Shown here: piece by piece, positions 35,651 through 45,174 of the stretch
Layout of the letters: each line of letters starts with the position of its first letter
Position numbering within the stretch: position 1 is the stretch's first letter
Source of the DNA: Rossellomorea aquimaris TF-12
GTDB lineage: Bacteria > Bacillota > Bacilli > Bacillales > Bacillaceae_B
Assembly (NCBI RefSeq): GCF_001648555.1
Contig: NZ_LQXM01000028.1
Coordinates: 310,001-374,000, forward strand
DNA: 64,000 nucleotides
Direction of reading: 5' to 3'
Position numbers and translations under genes: made by a program
Notes under the pieces: generated by a model
Database searches by the model: none
The model's input: only the letters and a program-made list of their open reading frames with translations
Told to the model about the DNA's origin: nothing

Positions 35651-36550
35651 CTACACACCTTCGTTTTCTATTTTTAAAATAATCTCGTCGCGTTTATTTC
35701 TAAGGTAGGAATAATAACGATTATCTTCATACATTTCGAAAATTAAAATCGATTTATTAATATATGGCAGAGCTTTTTTATATTTCTCTTCTAACTCATA
35801 GTTATACCCTGTATGATAATATAACTCACCCAGTCCAAATAAATGCTCTTCGTCAATACACCAATTAATGGCTTGTTTACAATAATCAATAGATTCATCA
35901 TACTTACCTAACCTTGTTAGTACTCTAGCTATGTTATAAAGCAATCTTGTTTTAATCGATTTATCATTCAGTTTGGTAGTAGCATTTATCGCCTGGCTTA
36001 CTTCGTCAAATAATTCTAAAGACTTCTGATAATTCTTTTTACCAAACTCAAATGCTCCTAATGTAATCAAAATTTCAATTTCTCGCTCTGAAAGTGCCTT
36101 TTTTTTATTCGTTGTAAGAGAAAAGGCTTCCTCTAATAGAGCAAATCCAGCCTCAATGTTTTTTTCAACTTCAAACTTATAAATTCCTTTGTGCCAATAG
36201 AGAAGCTGAAGATTAGTTTTGTCTTTAAAAAAAAGAGGGTTCTTCTCTTCTGCTCTTACAATCTCCATCATATCTTCATATTTAAGTTTCACTCTAAAGT
36301 TTCTTAATTGCCACTCCACCTCTTTAACATAATCTAAGCGCGGTGTTGTTCCGATTTCAAAAAAATAGTTAACGTCTACTCCTAATTTTTGAGAAATTTG
36401 ATAAAGGGCAGTAGCACTAGGATAAATATCTCCTTTTTCAATCCTACTAATTAGAGCTTGAGTACAAATCCCGTCAGCCAAATCACCCTGAGTTATACCA
36501 ACAACCTTTCTCAACTCTTTGATCTTTTTCCCGATTACCGAATAGTCCAC
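35651..36550 (-). CDS. XRE-type regulator with TPR domain (RRNPP-like)
   Basis: A 299-residue protein: N-terminal helix-turn-helix (IGKKIKELRKVVGITQGDLADG, ALISRIEKGDIYPSATAL; 1-65) and five or so tetratricopeptide repeats (110-290, for example ALPYINKSILIFEMYEDN). This is the layout of PlcR/NprR-type regulators that bind a secreted peptide, but no candidate pro-peptide gene is seen next to it. GTG start at 36550 with gaggtga. Upstream lies the duplicated 200-bp segment with AT-rich palindromes, which may be its operators. Confidence 0.88.
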   Translation of the reverse strand: MDYSVIGKKIKELRKVVGITQGDLADGICTQALISRIEKGDIYPSATALYQISQKLGVDVNYFFEIGTTPRLDYVKEVEWQLRNFRVKLKYEDMMEIVRAEEKNPLFFKDKTNLQLLYWHKGIYKFEVEKNIEAGFALLEEAFSLTTNKKKALSEREIEILITLGAFEFGKKNYQKSLELFDEVSQAINATTKLNDKSIKTRLLYNIARVLTRLGKYDESIDYCKQAINWCIDEEHLFGLGELYYHTGYNYELEEKYKKALPYINKSILIFEMYEDNRYYSYLRNKRDEIILKIENEGV

Positions 36551-36714
36551 AAGCTCACCTCTAAAATATTAATATATTTATATTTTAACAGAAATATCTA
36601 CATTTTCTGAGAAAATTCTCTCTATTTACCCCTAAACTGACTGAGAACAAGAATACACACATTTTAAATATATGTTTAAATAAATCTAACGACAAATTAC
36701 AATACCTTTTTGAC

Positions 36715-36747
36715 AGCACTTCTCCTTGTGGGGAGTGCTCTTTTTTT
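36715..36747 (+). terminator. plus-strand terminator hairpin, copy A
   Basis: agcacttctc / ggggagtgct with G-T pairs, loop, then seven T and REP-B (36748-36761). No annotated gene precedes it on this strand, so it may end an unrecognised small RNA. Confidence 0.8.
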
Positions 36748-36761
36748 GAGGGACGGACCTC
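36748..36761 (+). repeat. REP-B element abutting terminator A
   Basis: gagggacggacctc immediately after the T-tract. Confidence 0.85.
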
Positions 36762-36953
36762 TCTTATTAGTGTTAAATAATAATTTTAGGCTAGAACACC
36801 TGAAAATATTAATATTTTAATATTTTTGAAGATAGACCTTAATTTCCCTTCAAAAAACCCAAATAATCCTCTATTATCCTGTGAGAACGAGAATTCACTA
36901 ATTTTCATTTTATGTTTTAATGAACCTACGACAAATTACAATACCTTTTAGAT

Positions 36954-36987
36954 AGCACTTCTCCTTGTGAGAAGTGCTCTTTTTTTT
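36954..36987 (+). terminator. plus-strand terminator hairpin, copy B
   Basis: Perfect 10-bp stem agcacttctc / gagaagtgct with eight T, followed by REP-B at 36988-37001 (one mismatch). Confidence 0.85.
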
Positions 36988-37001
36988 GAAGGACGGACCT
37001 T
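36988..37001 (+). repeat. REP-B element abutting terminator B
   Basis: gaaggacggacctt immediately after the T-tract; one mismatch to the core. Confidence 0.8.
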
Positions 37002-37021
37002 TGATTTTCACATAATTTTTT

Positions 37022-37059
37022 GGTACCAGGCACAAATACACCTTTTTGTACCTGGCACC
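37022..37059. repeat. REP-A inverted pair next to the VOC gene
   Basis: ggtaccaggcacaaa (37022) and tttgtacctggcacc (37045) form a hairpin with two G-T type pairs. Directly downstream of the VOC gene stop. Confidence 0.88.
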
Positions 37060-37072
37060 AAATCCTATCTAT

Positions 37073-37462
37073 TTATCTAACCTCATAAATCTCTAACGGC
37101 AGCCCATCTGGATCCTCAAAGAAAACAAACCTTTTATTTGTATATGTATCCACACGTACCTCTTCCGTTTCAATTCCTACATCATTTAACTGCTTAACTG
37201 ACTGGTCAACATCTTCTACCTCAAATGCTAAATGGCGCAGACCTTGAGCTTCTGGATAGCTTGGTCGCTTTGGAGAATTCGGAAAAGAAAATAGTTCTAT
37301 AATGTACTCTCCATTCAAGGCTAAATCTAGTTTGTATGAGGCTCTCTCTTCCCGGTACATCTCTCTTATCACTTCTAAACCAAGTTTATGTACATAAAAC
37401 TCCTTTGATTTATCGTAGTCAGAGCAAATGATGGCGATATGGTGAATTTTTTTAAAATTCAT
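37073..37462 (-). CDS. VOC family (glyoxalase/dioxygenase superfamily) protein, YaeR-like
   Basis: A 129-residue two-module VOC protein: KKIHHIAIICSDYDKSKEFY, metal ligands His8, Glu in YIIELFSF, His in GLRHLAFEV and Glu in LPLEIYEV. Resembles the YaeR/SMU.1112c group, annotated glyoxalase-like without proven substrate. RBS aaaggagg. Confidence 0.9.
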   Translation of the reverse strand: MNFKKIHHIAIICSDYDKSKEFYVHKLGLEVIREMYREERASYKLDLALNGEYIIELFSFPNSPKRPSYPEAQGLRHLAFEVEDVDQSVKQLNDVGIETEEVRVDTYTNKRFVFFEDPDGLPLEIYEVR

Positions 37463-37697
37463 ATGTTGTCCTCCTTTCTACATAATAAATCCGTACTTAG
37501 GGAAATCGCTGCACCCCTTAAACGAACCGCTCCCACCAAGGGCTATTGTTCTATGTTTTCTTCTAGTAATCATTCCGACCTCAGAGACTTAAGCTAGCAA
37601 TGGTACTGAAACACATCATCACACATGGGATTTTTATACATTTACCATACCATTCGATTATTGTATTTTTTCAAAGTTCGTCCCTCTTTTATCCAAT

Positions 37698-37725
37698 AAA
37701 AAGAAGCAGCCCTGGGACTGCTTCC
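37698..37725 (-). terminator. terminator of ppaC
   Basis: ggaagcagtccc / gggctgcttc with T-run on the minus strand; a degenerate REP-B (37673-37686, gagggacgaacttt on the gene strand) follows 12 bp later. Confidence 0.9.
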
Positions 37726-37742
37726 TTTAACTATCTATTTGG

Positions 37743-38669
37743 TTATTTCATCGCTTCTGTTAAGAAAGGAACGATTTGTTTTTTACGGGAAACAACGCCT
37801 TTTAATAGGGCTGTGTTGTTGTCTAGTTTGACGTTGAAGGCTTTTTCGACTTCTGCTGTTTTACTTCCTAGTGCCAGTGCAGTCGAGTCGTTTTCCAGGA
37901 TGTCTGTTACAACTAATAGGAAAAGGTCTAATCCTTTTTCTTTGATCAGAGTTTCCATAGCCGCTTCTACCTCTGATTGACGTCCGAATACGTCATTCAC
38001 ATCTACGACATTGACTTGAGCAACTTCTACCTTAGCATTCCCCATGGAGAATTCTTTCGCATCAAGGGTTACAAGCTCGGCTACTGACTTCGTGCTCATA
38101 TTTGCTCCTGCTTTCAGCATTTCTAGTCCGTATTTTTCAGCATCTACACCAGCAATTTCAGCTAATTCCTTTGCAGCTGCTACGTCTTCGTCTGTGCAAG
38201 TTGGAGATTTGAATAATAGAGAATCAGAGATAATCGCCGAAAGCATAAGCCCAGCCATTTCCTTCTTTACTTCTACTCCCTTTTCTTTGTACAGCTTGTT
38301 TAAAATCGTTGCTGTACATCCGACTGGCTCGGCACGATAGTATACGGGATCCGCTGTTTCAAAGTTTGCGATACGGTGATGGTCAATCACTTCTAAAACG
38401 CGTACCTTTTCAATGTCTTCCGCACTTTGCTGACGTTCATTGTGATCAACAAGAATGACTGTGTCTGTTTCATTGGAAACTGTTTCAACTAAGCGAGGCG
38501 CTTCGACTTTGAAGTAATCTAATGCATATTGCGTTTCACTGTTTACTTCCCCAAGGCGAACCGGCTCTACATCCATGCCAACCTTTGTTTTCAAATCAGC
38601 GTATACAAGAGCTGACGTAATCGTATCTGTATCTGGATTTTTGTGTCCGAAAATAAGTGTTTTGCTCAT
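37743..38669 (-). CDS. ppaC: manganese-dependent inorganic pyrophosphatase
   Basis: A 308-residue family II pyrophosphatase (DHH superfamily): [11 protein letters not shown] (metal His and Asp), [15 protein letters not shown] (DHH motif) and the C-terminal DHHA2 domain with [10 protein letters not shown]. It drives biosynthesis by hydrolysing PPi. Of three consecutive ATGs the third (38669) has the best distance to aaggag. Confidence 0.97.
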   Translation of the reverse strand: MSKTLIFGHKNPDTDTITSALVYADLKTKVGMDVEPVRLGEVNSETQYALDYFKVEAPRLVETVSNETDTVILVDHNERQQSAEDIEKVRVLEVIDHHRIANFETADPVYYRAEPVGCTATILNKLYKEKGVEVKKEMAGLMLSAIISDSLLFKSPTCTDEDVAAAKELAEIAGVDAEKYGLEMLKAGANMSTKSVAELVTLDAKEFSMGNAKVEVAQVNVVDVNDVFGRQSEVEAAMETLIKEKGLDLFLLVVTDILENDSTALALGSKTAEVEKAFNVKLDNNTALLKGVVSRKKQIVPFLTEAMK

Positions 38670-38788
38670 CATCATTCTCCTTACACTATGTATTTTAATG
38701 AATAAATTTCTCTCTTTACAATTTCTTATATTACCATATTTAAAAGAAAAACCGTATGTGAAGAGAGATTTTTTATAATGAGTAACGT

Positions 38789-38822
38789 AAAAAACCTTAA
38801 AGGGAAATTCCCTTTAAGGTTT
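38789..38822 (-). terminator. terminator of the SDR gene
   Basis: Perfect stem aaccttaaaggga / tccctttaaggtt with T-run on the minus strand. Confidence 0.92.
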
Positions 38823-39885
38823 AAACCACCTTTCCTTCAACCTGACACCCTGCTCTAATAATCATATCGATCGTTTCATCAGACATCTCTAAATGAGAAA
38901 CGCTGGTACCTTTAATCAAATTCTGTGTATTCCTGTCCTCAAAAGTAAGGGCACCCGCAAGATACACCCTAAACACCTCAATCAAGCTATTCAAACGTAC
39001 CTCTTCCTCATCCAACACATACTCCCCTGTGTTTTCGACCACAGACAAGTTCTTAAACGCTAATGCTTCCTTCAGCATTTGAAGAAGCTCAATGTTTTCC
39101 GGTGGATTAGGGTTCGTTATATGATAGATTTTACTCGCCTCAGCCTTTTCAGGAGCCAGGCTTAAAATATCAGCTACATAGTCAACAGGAACGAGGTTCG
39201 ATGTACCGTTCTTTGCAGCAACTAATCGATAAGTCCTCTCTTCTCCCTTACGGCGATCTGTTTTACGCTTGAAGACACCAAGGGCTCTCATAAATCCATA
39301 TAGGGTGAACTGTGAATCGGCTTCCCCAGTTTTAGAATCCCCTACGATAATGGCTGGGCGGAAAATAGAAACATTCATTTTATCTCTGTATGAAAAAACA
39401 AGGTGCTCGGACTTCACTTTGCTTTCTTCATAAGGATTGTGAAATTCTCCATCTGTCGGATAAAGCTCCTCTACCCCATGTGTTAGCTTTCCAACGGTAT
39501 ACGCTGTACTTACATAATAGAAGGTTTTGACTGCTAAACGAGTTGCTAACTCTAGAGTATGCTTCGTTCCATCATAATTGGCAGCGAAAAGCTCATCTCG
39601 TAGGTCGAGATCAAATTTCACCAGAGCCGCTAAATGGTAAACGGCATCGATTTTGCCTGTTAACCATTCGATATCATCTTCACTTAAGCCAGCTTTAGGA
39701 CGAGTGATATCTCCTTGGAAAATATGAATTCTCTTTTGTTCTTCCAAAAGGAAAGAATCTCTTAAACTCTCAGCCTTCTCTACATTTCTTACTAAAATAT
39801 AGACTTCGTTTGCTTTATTTTGCAAAAGGTTCTTGATTAATTTTCCGCCAAGAAACCCTGTGGAACCTGTTAAAAATAGATTCAA
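38821..39885 (-). CDS. extended SDR / NAD-binding Male-sterility-type reductase
   Basis: About 354 residues with Rossmann motif LFLTGSTGFLGGKL, a central DAVYHLAALV, catalytic YxxxK in YEESKVKSEH and FRPAIIVGDSKTG. It resembles thioester or fatty acyl reductases and UDP-sugar epimerases; substrate unknown. aggag sits eight bases before a TTG at 39885, so the protein probably begins (M)NLFLTGSTG; the frame upstream starts with GTG overlapping the RBS. Confidence 0.86.
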   Translation of the reverse strand: MNLFLTGSTGFLGGKLIKNLLQNKANEVYILVRNVEKAESLRDSFLLEEQKRIHIFQGDITRPKAGLSEDDIEWLTGKIDAVYHLAALVKFDLDLRDELFAANYDGTKHTLELATRLAVKTFYYVSTAYTVGKLTHGVEELYPTDGEFHNPYEESKVKSEHLVFSYRDKMNVSIFRPAIIVGDSKTGEADSQFTLYGFMRALGVFKRKTDRRKGEERTYRLVAAKNGTSNLVPVDYVADILSLAPEKAEASKIYHITNPNPPENIELLQMLKEALAFKNLSVVENTGEYVLDEEEVRLNSLIEVFRVYLAGALTFEDRNTQNLIKGTSVSHLEMSDETIDMIIRAGCQVEGKVV

Positions 39886-39967
39886 CTTGATCACTCCTGT
39901 TGTGCTTTCATTCTATCTATCATATCACAAGTTGAAAGCTGGTTTATTTGGAACATGCTGACAAAGG

Positions 39968-40002
39968 AAGGAGACTTTCTAATTATTAGAAAGTCTCCTT
40001 TT
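39968..40002 (-). terminator. terminator of the PBP gene
   Basis: Inverted repeat ggagactttctaa / ttagaaagtctcc between the PBP and SDR genes; T-run weak on the minus side. Confidence 0.75.
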
Positions 40003-40005
40003 AGT

Positions 40006-42003
40006 TTACCAGCTCTCATAAAACTTCTTTGCTACTTGAACCGTATGGGTACTGCCTCCTGCTTTCTCTACATCTTCTAAAAGCATGGCCAGTACCATGG
40101 TTGGATCTTTTTGATCGTAGGAAACAAATAATCCGTTTTCCACTCCGGTTGTTCCTTGTTCAGACTTAATTTCTGCTGTCCCTGTTTTACCTGCAATCTC
40201 TTTCCCTTCTACACTAGCTTTTGAAGCAATTCCTTCGGTGACTACTTTTCGTAAATCTGTTTTGAGCATTTCGGATTGCTCTTTTGTAAGGAGCTTCTCT
40301 TTCCATACCTCCTGCTTTTCGTCCAAAAGCAGTCTCGGCTTCATCATATTTCCATCATTGATGATTCCGCCGTAGGCACTGGCTAAGTGAACGATGCTCA
40401 TCAAGATTTCACCTTGCCCGAAGGCTGAATCTGCAAGCTGAACTTTTTTAGAAATGGTACCATCATTCGATATCTGCGATTGTTTAGTAGGATAAGTGAA
40501 GGGAACTTTTTCTTCAAAACCGAACTCTTTAAGACCTTTTGTAAAGGTATCTGCTCCCATTTCCAAGCCAACTTTGGCAAAATAAATGTTGTCTGAATAT
40601 TTTAAGGCACTCTCTAAGTCAACGGTGCTATCATTATCAAATACTCGAACAACTTTATAATTCCCAAAGGCTTCGTCATTCCATTCCTTGCCTTTAATTT
40701 CAAACACTTTATTTGGATTCAGCTTCCCTGACTTTAATCCAACGGATGCCGTAATGGGTTTCATCGTAGAACCCGGAGAGTAGGTTGTACTGAATCTTGT
40801 AAGCAATGGTTTATCAGGATTGTCTTGAATTTTTTTCAATTGTGATGAAGAGATTCCAAGGACATATTGATTTGGATCGAATGCTGGTGTACTTACAAGA
40901 GCCAGTGCTTCTCCCGTTTGAGGATTCATAGCTGACGCAGTCCCTACCTCGTCTTTCATTTGGTCGTAAAGCTTCTTTTGTAATTCAGCATCAATGGTTA
41001 AAGTGATGTTTTCTCCATTTTTCACTTCTTTTTCAGCAACGGTCACGGTTTCCTCTGTTTCTTTCTTTATATAGATACGCTGACCATCCTGCCCTTTTAC
41101 TTTTTCTTCAAATAACCCCTCTGCTCCACGCATTCCAATAAGTGATTGAGCAGTGTATCCTTTTCCTTTTAATTTCTCTAGCTGTTCTGCCTGGATTTTC
41201 CCAATAAAGCCTGTTAAGTGAGCAGCTGCTTCACCGTATGGATATTGTCTTGCTTCCACACGAGCAGATAACACGCCCTTGGAATCCGTAATTTCTAACG
41301 CTAGTGGTCTATCATTAATAGGAATTCTTTTAATAGGAACAAACAAATCCGGTTTCACCCAGCTTTGTTCTAATTTTGCTTGTATGAATTCTGGAGACAC
41401 ATCTAGCAATTCTGATACTTTCTCCATATCTTTTTCATTAAACTCTCCAGGTTTAATACCTATCTCAAAGGCTTCACCATTGATTGCTAGTGGATTATCA
41501 TGACGATCAAAAATTTCTCCACGGACTGCCTCTATAGTGTCTATCCCAACCTTATCCCCTTGCTCTAGCTCAGGTAGAATAAAAGCCGGCTTCCATTCTA
41601 TGTACCAGTCTTCTTCTTCATCACGTTTCTCTTTTGTAAGAGTGATCGTTTCTTCATATGAGACTTCACCAGCTAAGGTGTTCATGGAGACCGTAATGGG
41701 AAAATCAGCTGTTTTCTTTTTATCCCATTCCGGTTCTTCTTTTGGTTTTGTGAACTCTACTTTAATATCTTTCACTTCTAAATCGTCGTAAAGATCTTTA
41801 TAGCGGGTAACAATGTCTTCTTTTTTGAAGGTTTCTTTCGTTGACGATGCTAGATAATTGTTATACATATCGTCAAATTTTTCTTTATTCCATAGCTCAA
41901 CATATTCTTGTAGCCGATCGGTTGGCTTTGGACTCTCTTGACATCCAGCAAGTGCGATAAGGAAACTCATGAACAGTGCGAACAGGATGATTTTTTTTAG
42001 CAT
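40006..42003 (-). CDS. MecA-like class B penicillin-binding lipoprotein (PbpC/PBP3 type)
   Basis: A 665-residue lipoprotein (lipobox LAGC). Domains: MecA_N NTF2-like (about 25-145), PBP dimerisation (155-330) and transpeptidase (340-660) with the three active-site motifs S-T-M-K (about 410, TYSPGSTMKPI), S-D-N (about 465, YSDNIYF) and K-T-G (about 603, AGKTGTAE). It cross-links peptidoglycan; the architecture matches B. subtilis PbpC and low-affinity PBPs. RBS aggagat. Confidence 0.95.
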   Translation of the reverse strand: MLKKIILFALFMSFLIALAGCQESPKPTDRLQEYVELWNKEKFDDMYNNYLASSTKETFKKEDIVTRYKDLYDDLEVKDIKVEFTKPKEEPEWDKKKTADFPITVSMNTLAGEVSYEETITLTKEKRDEEEDWYIEWKPAFILPELEQGDKVGIDTIEAVRGEIFDRHDNPLAINGEAFEIGIKPGEFNEKDMEKVSELLDVSPEFIQAKLEQSWVKPDLFVPIKRIPINDRPLALEITDSKGVLSARVEARQYPYGEAAAHLTGFIGKIQAEQLEKLKGKGYTAQSLIGMRGAEGLFEEKVKGQDGQRIYIKKETEETVTVAEKEVKNGENITLTIDAELQKKLYDQMKDEVGTASAMNPQTGEALALVSTPAFDPNQYVLGISSSQLKKIQDNPDKPLLTRFSTTYSPGSTMKPITASVGLKSGKLNPNKVFEIKGKEWNDEAFGNYKVVRVFDNDSTVDLESALKYSDNIYFAKVGLEMGADTFTKGLKEFGFEEKVPFTYPTKQSQISNDGTISKKVQLADSAFGQGEILMSIVHLASAYGGIINDGNMMKPRLLLDEKQEVWKEKLLTKEQSEMLKTDLRKVVTEGIASKASVEGKEIAGKTGTAEIKSEQGTTGVENGLFVSYDQKDPTMVLAMLLEDVEKAGGSTHTVQVAKKFYESW

Positions 42004-42127
42004 ATGTACATCTCCTAAAATGTTTAGTCGTTGTTTCTAATTCTTTCAAATATAATCAATTTTTACAAATTTTATGTATTAAAATCCCAGATTTGCGAAT
42101 GTGATATTTTTGTCGGAATTTACAGAA

Positions 42128-42248
42128 TGGCATGTATCGGAATGATTTTGGCATGTATATTGGAAAAATGGCATGTAAAACAAATTTTTGGCACGTAAAT
42201 CCAAATCAAGGCATATAAATCTCCAAATTGGCATGAAACACCTCCAAA
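42128..42248. repeat. six degenerate repeats with 20-bp period (tggcatgta)
   Basis: tggcatgta or close variants start at 42128, 42149, 42169, 42189, 42209 and 42229, that is steps of 21, 20, 20, 20 and 20 bp, about two helical turns. The linkers are AT-rich and partly alike (ccaaat). The array lies between the divergent PBP and trhO genes. Confidence 0.85.
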
Positions 42249-42395
42249 TACCAATTCCATCCTCCATTTCCTCACAATCTCCATACATTACTAATGCATT
42301 TCTTATAAATTTTGTTATAATAGTACATCGTAAGAGTAATAAGGAATGTCCTAAGATTATATCTTGCAAATATATATCGATAGGTGGAAATAAAT

Positions 42396-43358
42396 ATGAA
42401 AAATTATCGAGTACTACTGTATTACAACTATGTAGCCATTGAGAATCCTGAGGAGGTTACGGCAAAGCATAAAGAACTGTGTGCTGAGCTTGGCCTTAAA
42501 GGAAGAATTTTAATTTCATCTGAAGGAATTAACGGAACATGCTCCGGAACGATTGAACAAACAGATGCTTATATGGAAGCAATGAGACAGGATCCTCATT
42601 TCGCGGACACTGTGTTCAAAATTGATGAAGCAGATGAACATGCTTTCAAAAAATTAAAAGTAAAGCATCGTCCAGAGCTTGTAACGTTACGTCTTGAAGA
42701 TGACGTAAATCCAAATGAACTAACTGGTAAATATCTCGAGCCAAAGGATTTCTTTGAACAAATCCAAGATGAAGATACGATTCTTCTTGATGCTCGTAAC
42801 GATTATGAATATGAATTAGGACATTTTAGAGGCGCTGTGAAGCCGGATATCCGAAACTTCCGCGACCTTCCGAATTGGGTCCGTGATAATAAAGATAAAT
42901 TAGAAGGCAAGAAAATCATTACGTATTGTACGGGTGGAATTCGTTGTGAAAAATTCTCAGGCTGGTTAGTAAAGGAAGGCTTTGAGGATGTAGCACAGCT
43001 CCATGGTGGAATCGTTACCTATGGTCAAGACCCGGAAGTAAAAGGTCAGCTTTGGGACGGGCAGCTTTACGTATTTGATGAGCGTATCGGTGTGCCGGTT
43101 AACCAAACAGAGCATGTGATCGTTGGGAAAGATTATTTCTCTGGTGAGCCTTGTGAGCGCTATGTTAACTGCGCACACCCACCATGTAACAAGAAAATTC
43201 TTTGCTCTGAAGAAAACGAGCATAAATATCTGAGAAGCTGCTCAGACGAGTGTCGTAAGAGTCCGGAAAACCGCTATATTAAAGAGCATGGTTTGACGGA
43301 GGAAGAAGTGGCGGAAAGATTTGCTATACTAGAAAAAGAGTCTGAAACTATCCAATAA
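42396..43358 (+). CDS. trhO: tRNA uridine(34) hydroxylase, rhodanese family
   Basis: A 320-residue YbfQ/YceA-type protein: N-terminal ferredoxin-like domain ([25 protein letters not shown]), rhodanese domain with active-site loop [10 protein letters not shown], and a C-terminal cysteine cluster ([17 protein letters not shown]). It hydroxylates U34 of tRNA toward mo5U. ATG 42396 follows aggtgg. Confidence 0.95.
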   Translation: MKNYRVLLYYNYVAIENPEEVTAKHKELCAELGLKGRILISSEGINGTCSGTIEQTDAYMEAMRQDPHFADTVFKIDEADEHAFKKLKVKHRPELVTLRLEDDVNPNELTGKYLEPKDFFEQIQDEDTILLDARNDYEYELGHFRGAVKPDIRNFRDLPNWVRDNKDKLEGKKIITYCTGGIRCEKFSGWLVKEGFEDVAQLHGGIVTYGQDPEVKGQLWDGQLYVFDERIGVPVNQTEHVIVGKDYFSGEPCERYVNCAHPPCNKKILCSEENEHKYLRSCSDECRKSPENRYIKEHGLTEEEVAERFAILEKESETIQ

Positions 43359-43366
43359 CAATAATA

Positions 43367-43405
43367 AAAGAGTTCACTGGGGATATCCTCGTGAACTCTT
43401 TTTAT
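43367..43405 (+). terminator. terminator of trhO
   Basis: Stem aaaagagttcac / gtgaactctttt with T-run just after the stop. Confidence 0.93.
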
Positions 43406-43477
43406 TTTCATCACTAAATATTAAAACTAAGGATATACACAGTATATATTGGGTTTTAAATAGGTATAATGTCACTT

Positions 43478-43504
43478 TAAATTTCCGGGTATTTAATCCG
43501 ATAT
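43478..43504 (+). promoter_or_regulatory. SigD promoter of the LysM-NlpC/P60 gene
   Basis: TAAA (43478-43481), 16 bp, CCGATAT (43498-43504), about 100 bp before the GTG start. Same form as the flgM promoter in this window. LytF-type hydrolases are SigD dependent in B. subtilis. Confidence 0.8.
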
Positions 43505-43551
43505 ATATGATATATTTTAACTATTAAACTATTTCATACCATAATTAGATA

Positions 43552-43578
43552 ATATCGGTCAAAATAATTGCTATTTTA
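43552..43578 (-). promoter_or_regulatory. SigD-like promoter on the opposite strand
   Basis: On the minus strand TAAA (43575-43578), 16 bp, CCGATAT (43552-43558). It faces the plus-strand promoter, with no gene downstream on its own strand. Confidence 0.45.
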
Positions 43579-43602
43579 TACCAAAATGGAGGAAAGATAC
43601 TC

Positions 43603-44790
43603 GTGAAAAAAGCTATTATGACAATGACGACAACAGCTATACTTTCTACTTCTTTTATTGCCAGTGCTTCTGCAGATACATACAAGGTTGAATCTGGAGA
43701 TTCTTTATGGTCTATTTCAAAAAAACACAACACTACCATCAGCGAGTTAAAAAAGTGGAATAATCTTTATTCAGATTCTATTTACCAAAATCAATTGCTA
43801 TATGTATCTAAATCAAATAATTATTCTCAACAATCGACAATAACTACTGGAACCTCAACAACTAGCTACACAGTTAAATCAGGGGATAATCTGGGGAAGA
43901 TTGCTAAAGAACACTCTATCACTCTAGCAGATTTAATGAAGATAAATAAACTTACTGACCACCTAATTTATCCTGGGCAAAAATTGAGTGTATCTAATTC
44001 AATAATTCCCGCTAAAGTAACCGCTCCAACTAATTCTTCTTCATTAAAAGGTGAAACGTATTTAGTTCAATCTGGGGACACTTTATCTCATATCAGCATG
44101 AAATTTAACGTGTCCGTTGAGACACTTAAAGATTTGAATGATTTATTAAATGACAACATTTACATTGGGCAGGAGCTGCTTTATTCAAAAACTTCTCCAT
44201 TACCTGCACCACCACCAGACACGTCTAAATATGAAGAAACTACATCATTAGGAAATAAATATACAGTGAAACCAGGGGATTCCTTATCAGCCATCTCAAT
44301 TAGATTTAATGTAACGGTTCAAAACCTTAAAGAATGGAATAGCCTCAAGAATGATAACATTTTTGTTGGACAGGAGATGAAGATAGGCGGTACACCTTTG
44401 CCTTCTACTTCGTCACCTAGTTCTGTACCTAGTGACTTGGATGTAATAGTACAAGCTACTTCACTTATTGGCACTTCGTATGTTTGGGGTGGTTCTACAC
44501 CAGATGGCTTTGATTGCAGTGGATTCGTTTATTATGTATATAAACAGAATGACACTTCCTTGCAAAGGTTTTCAAGTGGTGGATACTATAATCGTTCCTA
44601 TTATGTTAACATTCCTCAACCTGGAGATTTAGTTTTCTTTGAGAATACCTATAAAAAAGGCATCTCACACATAGGGATCTATATGGGTAATAATCAATTT
44701 ATTCATGCGGGAGACGGAGGAGTACAAATTACTAATTTAAGTGATCCTTATTGGAGTTCAAAATTTGATGGGTTTAAGCGATTTTATTAA
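43603..44790 (+). CDS. peptidoglycan DL-endopeptidase with four LysM repeats (LytF/CwlS type)
   Basis: A 395-residue secreted autolysin. Signal peptide (1-25), four LysM repeats (about 26-68, 88-131, 149-192, 217-260; each Y-V-x-SGD-x-L...I...N...GQ), and a C-terminal NlpC/P60 domain (about 280-395) with Cys in DCSGFVYY, His in SHIGIYMG and a third polar residue in FIHAG. It cuts the D-Glu-mDAP bond, as in cell separation of motile cells. GTG start with ggaggaaag. Confidence 0.96.
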   Translation: MKKAIMTMTTTAILSTSFIASASADTYKVESGDSLWSISKKHNTTISELKKWNNLYSDSIYQNQLLYVSKSNNYSQQSTITTGTSTTSYTVKSGDNLGKIAKEHSITLADLMKINKLTDHLIYPGQKLSVSNSIIPAKVTAPTNSSSLKGETYLVQSGDTLSHISMKFNVSVETLKDLNDLLNDNIYIGQELLYSKTSPLPAPPPDTSKYEETTSLGNKYTVKPGDSLSAISIRFNVTVQNLKEWNSLKNDNIFVGQEMKIGGTPLPSTSSPSSVPSDLDVIVQATSLIGTSYVWGGSTPDGFDCSGFVYYVYKQNDTSLQRFSSGGYYNRSYYVNIPQPGDLVFFENTYKKGISHIGIYMGNNQFIHAGDGGVQITNLSDPYWSSKFDGFKRFY

Positions 44791-44798
44791 AATTAATC

Positions 44799-44834
44799 AA
44801 AAAAAGTTCGTGGGATTAACCTACGAACTTTTTA
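44799..44834 (+). terminator. terminator of the LysM-NlpC/P60 gene
   Basis: Stem aaaaagttcgt / acgaacttttt, 9 bp after the stop. Confidence 0.92.
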
Positions 44835-45017
44835 ATTTCAATGATTTAATCGACTTTTTTCTGATAAACAATTCTAAGAAGTGACCATCACCTGTAACAA
44901 GCCCAAAAATAACTCACATCGATGAATATGATAATAACTTAGAGAATACAGAGATACTTTTTTAGTAATATATACAATAAGTTGGTATTTACTTTGTTCA
45001 ATATTTATCCTTAAGGA

Positions 45018-45047
45018 TAAAAAATGACCCCGGTACAAACCGGGATC
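45018..45047 (-). terminator. probable terminator of the large nuclease gene
   Basis: On the minus strand gatcccgg / ccggggtc then a T-run; about 130 bp after the stop. Confidence 0.7.
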
Positions 45048-45174
45048 AACCACTAACATCTTATTTTTTAGTCAGCCACACTTTTAAGAGAAGTGCAATT
45101 GTTATCTAGCTTTCACTTACTATAAGCCTTATATTCTATATCTCTGTACAGCTATTGTACTATTGGTAAAACAC

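Larger units (their letters stand above)
36563..37002. repeat. duplicated 200-bp segment with conserved terminator hairpins
   Basis: Copy A (36563-36762) and copy B (36803-37002) share, in the same order: an aaaatattaatat palindrome, a gagaac-(a/g)agaat block, an atgttt block, the near-identical cgacaaattacaatacctttt, a hairpin agcacttctc...gtgct, a T-run and a REP-B copy. The hairpin 3' arms differ (ggggagtgct and gagaagtgct) yet both still pair with the unchanged 5' arm. Confidence 0.85.

Noticed and set aside
37463..37697. Possible regulatory RNA upstream of the VOC gene
   Set aside because: No riboswitch core or stable hairpin could be identified; only the degenerate REP-B near ppaC is supported.
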